Below the pieces are notes generated by a model that worked only from the letters and a program-made list of their open reading frames with translations, did not search any database and had not been told where the DNA came from. Positions 61,060-64,000 of a stretch of 64,000 nt of DNA are shown here, one piece after another; the first letter of the stretch is position 1, and the number at the start of each line of letters is the position of its first letter. The DNA is from Cylicocyclus nassatus. Lineage: Eukaryota > Nematoda > Chromadorea > Rhabditida > Strongylidae. The position numbers were made by a program, and so were the translations under genes. The stretch is taken from positions 60,557,823 to 60,621,822 of the forward strand of contig CATQJL010000112.1 in the NCBI GenBank assembly GCA_958299035.1, given 5' to 3'.

Positions 61060-61541
61060 CGGCCGGACGTCTTTTGTACATAGTCATTTTTCTTCCTTCA
61101 AAGTTGACGAAAACCTTCCGAAATTGTACTGATTGTCTAATTCAATAGTGCCAAACATATTGCTGATGAGAACAAATGAGTTTCTGAAACATTGAAATTT
61201 TCGATAAACCCCAACATTCGACTTGTACAGTCATCGCAAATTTCATGACTTCGAAATATCACTTGTTCTTACCAGAAACATGATTAGCACTGTTGTTAGA
61301 TGTACAGCACAACTTTGAAATGTTTTTATTGACTTCGAAAATAGAAAAATGACTTTATAGAAAAGACGGTCGGCAGCCAGGGATCATCAGGGGATCATAC
61401 AAAAAGCTGGAAAATGCGGCTTGTACAGCTTTTCGCTCCTGTTCAATATGTTCATGGTGAAGAATGTTGGAAATACTTACTGATAGGTAAACAGCGTGAA
61501 ATCCAGACATCTGGAGCTTCAGAATATAAAACTTTATTTTG
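61060..61541. mobile_element. Foldback family, copy 2
   Basis: 61380-61541 is nearly identical to 45275-45437, and 61070-61235 is the reverse complement of about 45100-45265. The two halves of this copy also pair with each other. An extra AATGTTGG near 61462 distinguishes it from copy 1. No coding sequence is seen. Confidence 0.65.
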
Positions 61542-61677
61542 AAAACTTTTCAACTATCCCTCCTCGAGGGATGCTAATGCATGCGGCCCTGTGTAATAGG
61601 TGACTCCCACACTTTCGATACGTACTCGAAAACAAAGCTAGCATTTAAAAGTTCCACTTTCCTTAAACCTCGGCATC

Positions 61678-63300
61678 GTTTGTATTCTTCAATGCTGCTG
61701 TGCCTGACAGGTTTGTTAGGTGTTCTTTGTTCCAATCAAGGCCTAACGTTTCGACGCCTTTCGTCTTCCTCAGAGGCCTGAAAATGGCTCAAAGCGTCAC
61801 CAGTGAAAAGAGTCCATCAAGCACCATCCCCATTCCTGCTAGTTCTCGATCTTCGCTCAATATCCCTACCGCAAGAATTGCCAGCGCCAGAAAATGAACA
61901 TACCGTTCAGAACACCGCTACGTCAGTTTCCGCACCGGAAGTGATGGTCTTGGCGGATGGACTGAACTAAACCATAAATGCACATAGAATGTGATCTATA
62001 GATTGCATAACGATATGAATGGGAGGAAGTCATTGGTGACTGACAAGCACTCATTCTTATTGTTCATTGCTGGATTCTTTGCAGAAATCCAGAATGCTTC
62101 CAGCGCCTTCCTAGCCGAGGTTTCCTTCTCATGGGTTAAGATTTCGCATTTTATATCGAAATCGTTCCCACCATGCGCTTCGTTTCTATGCCTGCCCAAC
62201 GGTGACAACAAAGTTTTACGCCTTTTGTCTGCCAGATGTTCGTTTATGCGAGTACTAAGCGACCTTCCAGTTTCGCCAATATAGAGAGCATTGCAGCTAA
62301 CGCATTTTAATTGATATACCACTCCCACTTGTGCACAGTCACCTATTTTACCGTACGGACAGACTACGCATCTTTCTGTTACACAGTATCGATCGTAAAG
62401 TCTGTTTCGAATCAACTGCTTTTTGATATTGTCGTTTGGGATGTTCACTAAAACAATATCGTCTTGCAGTTGTGCGCGTATTATGCACTTTCGAAAAGCC
62501 GCACTGATGTTATCGGAAATAAATGGCAGGCACAGTGGGAGCTTATTATCACGAGTATGGTCACCATTTGTGTGATGTTGAATACGCGGTAGACAGTGGT
62601 AACCATTGCTACAAGCAATCTGAGAGGCTAAACTTCGTGACTCGCATCGTTCTCTTTCTCCGGAGCACATCTGCATAGCTGTCTTGAACATATTCCTAAT
62701 CACTGCTCGTTTCGTAGATGCAGGATGCGCAGATCTTACATTGATCATTACAAAAGGCGTAAAACTTTGTTGTCACCGTTGGGCAGGCATAGAAACGAAG
62801 CGCATGGTGGGAACGATTTCGATATAAAATGCGAAATCTTAACCCATGAGAAGGAAACCTCGGCTAGGAAGGCGCTGGAAGCATTCTGGATTTCTGCAAA
62901 GAATCCAGCAATGAACAATAAGAATGAGTGCTTGTCAGTCACCAATGACTTCCTCCCATTCATATCGTTATGCAATCTATAGATCACATTCTATGTGCAT
63001 TTATGGTTTAGTTCAGTCCATCCGCCAAGACCATCACTTCCGGTGCGGAAACTGACGTAGCGGTGTTCTGAACGGTATGTTCATTTTCTGGCGCTGGCAA
63101 TTCTTGCGGTAGGGATATTGAGCGAAGATCGAGAACTAGCAGGAATGGGGATGGTGCTTGATGGACTCTTTTCACTGGTGACGCTTTGAGCCATTTTCAG
63201 GCCTCTGAGGAAGACGAAAGGCGTCGAAACGTTAGGCCTTGATTGGAACAAAGAACACCTAACAAACCTGTCAGGCACAGCAGCATTGAAGAATACAAAG
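61678..63300 (-). mobile_element. Penelope-like element 2, palindromic, RT lost
   Basis: Arms 61678-62229 (minus orientation) and about 62748-63300 (plus orientation) are almost identical reverse complements. They meet around a unique 518-bp spacer. Both arms end outward at the same 3' sequence (around GGCACAGCAGCATTGAAGAA). The layout repeats that of element 1, but the RT domain is gone. Confidence 0.75.
61996..62748 (-). CDS. Penelope-like C-terminal fragment with GIY-YIG endonuclease
   Basis: An uninterrupted 250-codon frame. It reads HPASTKRAVIRNMFKTAM (the post-RT linker), LCLPFISDNISAAFRKC, KKQLIRNRLYDRYC, a Cys cluster CVTERCVVCPYGKIGDCAQV, then GVVYQLKCVSCNALYIGETG and RSLSTRINEHLADK, and the tail SPLGRHRNEAHGGNDFDIKC through ARKALEAFWISAKNP. 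GVVYQ...LYIGETGR is the GIY-YIG nuclease core. The fragment starts exactly at the inverted junction (62748), so it lacks the whole RT and any native start. Unlike element 1 there is no break between the nuclease and the tail. It is about half of a normal Penelope protein and cannot retrotranspose alone. The + arm encodes the same tail again (about 62750-62982). Confidence 0.8.
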   Translation of the reverse strand: MINVRSAHPASTKRAVIRNMFKTAMQMCSGERERCESRSLASQIACSNGYHCLPRIQHHTNGDHTRDNKLPLCLPFISDNISAAFRKCIIRAQLQDDIVLVNIPNDNIKKQLIRNRLYDRYCVTERCVVCPYGKIGDCAQVGVVYQLKCVSCNALYIGETGRSLSTRINEHLADKRRKTLLSPLGRHRNEAHGGNDFDIKCEILTHEKETSARKALEAFWISAKNPAMNNKNECLSVTNDFLPFISLCNL

Positions 63301-64000
63301 CTAGCATTCTCGACACTGACGACACTCTTTTCTCGCAGCCTATGGATACTGCTGTATGTCCGAAACGAGAACTTTCAAGATTCGCAATATGAAAATTTAT
63401 TGTTCGGCTCTATCAGCTGTTGCTTGTTTCTAACAATGTCTCGCTACACAGCAGTACCACTTTGCAATGGCATTTCATATCCTGATCCGAAAGGAAGGTG
63501 CAATTGAAGTTTAATGGAAAGCCGAGGCCACAAATTGTGTAACTTCACGTAGAAAGTCGTACTTTAGGATAACAAAGCGAAGGCACCAGTATTAAAAGCC
63601 TCAAACAGTTGTGGGCTCAAAATGAATCTTTATGTGATTCTTGTTGTGAGTTGCAACTTCTATTCTTTTCGAACTTTAAACCACATATTTAAGGTCTTAC
63701 CCCTCCTCGTTTTGTCTACTATGAAAAAAAAGGGCAAAGACTGCAATGATCAAAACAAAGACTTCAACGACATATTTGAAATGCAGTTCCGATTTATTTT
63801 TGCTGTCAACCCTGCGAATGTGGGAACACAGTTGGTTAGTATGAAATTTTACAAAAAGTTGCATACTCAGAAATGGTTTTGCTTATTATAGGAAAAGTTG
63901 TGACTTAAAGTGGTTCCAAAAAGATGCAGCACATTAGGTGATTATGGTATTTACGAAGCAGCCTTTCGTGTCTGTTAGATGACTTCCATAATGAAAGATG
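63301..64000 (+). other. Possible exons at the window edge
   Basis: A CTTTTCTCGCAG acceptor (ends about 63339) opens a + frame, LWILLYVRNENFQDSQYENL continuing to SYPDPKGR, up to a GTGCAA donor at about 63497. A further open segment with FEMQFRFIFAVNPANVGTQL lies before a GTTAGT at about 63835. Codon content looks acceptable, but no family is recognised and the exon phases were not reconciled. The rest is A/T-rich DNA. Confidence 0.25.

Noticed and set aside
1..64000. tRNA or rRNA genes
   Set aside because: No T-loop-like GGTTCGAATCC pattern with matching arms and no rRNA-like sequence was recognised by eye; a covariance-model scan would be needed to be certain.

Overview
The window looks like a transposon-rich intergenic region of a nematode genome, most likely a strongylid (hookworm-type, clade V). 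This is inferred from short introns ending in TTTCAG-type acceptors, A/T-rich non-coding DNA, an RTE retrotransposon of the type common in hookworm genomes, Penelope-like elements with a GIY-YIG endonuclease, and many mariner, hAT and foldback elements. Nothing suggests bacterial DNA: there are no operons, rRNA or CRISPR arrays, and I recognised no tRNA by eye.

Host genes are sparse. At 2.2-3.7 kb, four exons (+) encode an ankyrin-repeat protein resembling the SOWAH family; neither its start nor its end is found. At 37.5-38.0 kb lies a small secreted-protein gene candidate (+). At 47.8-48.8 kb, six minus-strand exons encode a KDM4/JMJD2-type JmjC demethylase domain. It keeps the metal, 2-oxoglutarate and zinc residues but has an in-frame TGA and a one-base splice-frame error, so I call it a pseudogene. 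Just upstream on the same strand are the last two exons of an ABHD4/ABHD5-type hydrolase.

Mobile DNA dominates the rest. From 27.9 to 33.1 kb, hairpin elements are followed by four mariner-type elements (29.85-33.14 kb) abutting end to end. At 33.6-36.9 kb is a Penelope-like element whose 3' part is repeated as an inverted copy. From 38.2 to 42.2 kb are two long inverted-repeat elements, the larger with a nested insertion. At 44.5-45.4 kb is a foldback element interrupted by a hAT-type MITE with an 8-bp target duplication. From 46.3 to 51.2 kb, 30-bp perfect inverted termini plus minisatellite DNA flank the two gene fragments. A decayed RTE retrotransposon occupies about 51.8-55.1 kb, followed by more foldback elements. 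A second, endonuclease-only Penelope-like palindrome lies at 61.7-63.3 kb.

The first 27 kb are mostly non-coding DNA in which little can be recognised. All coordinates and motif matches come from reading the sequence; family names rest on recognised motifs, with no database search.
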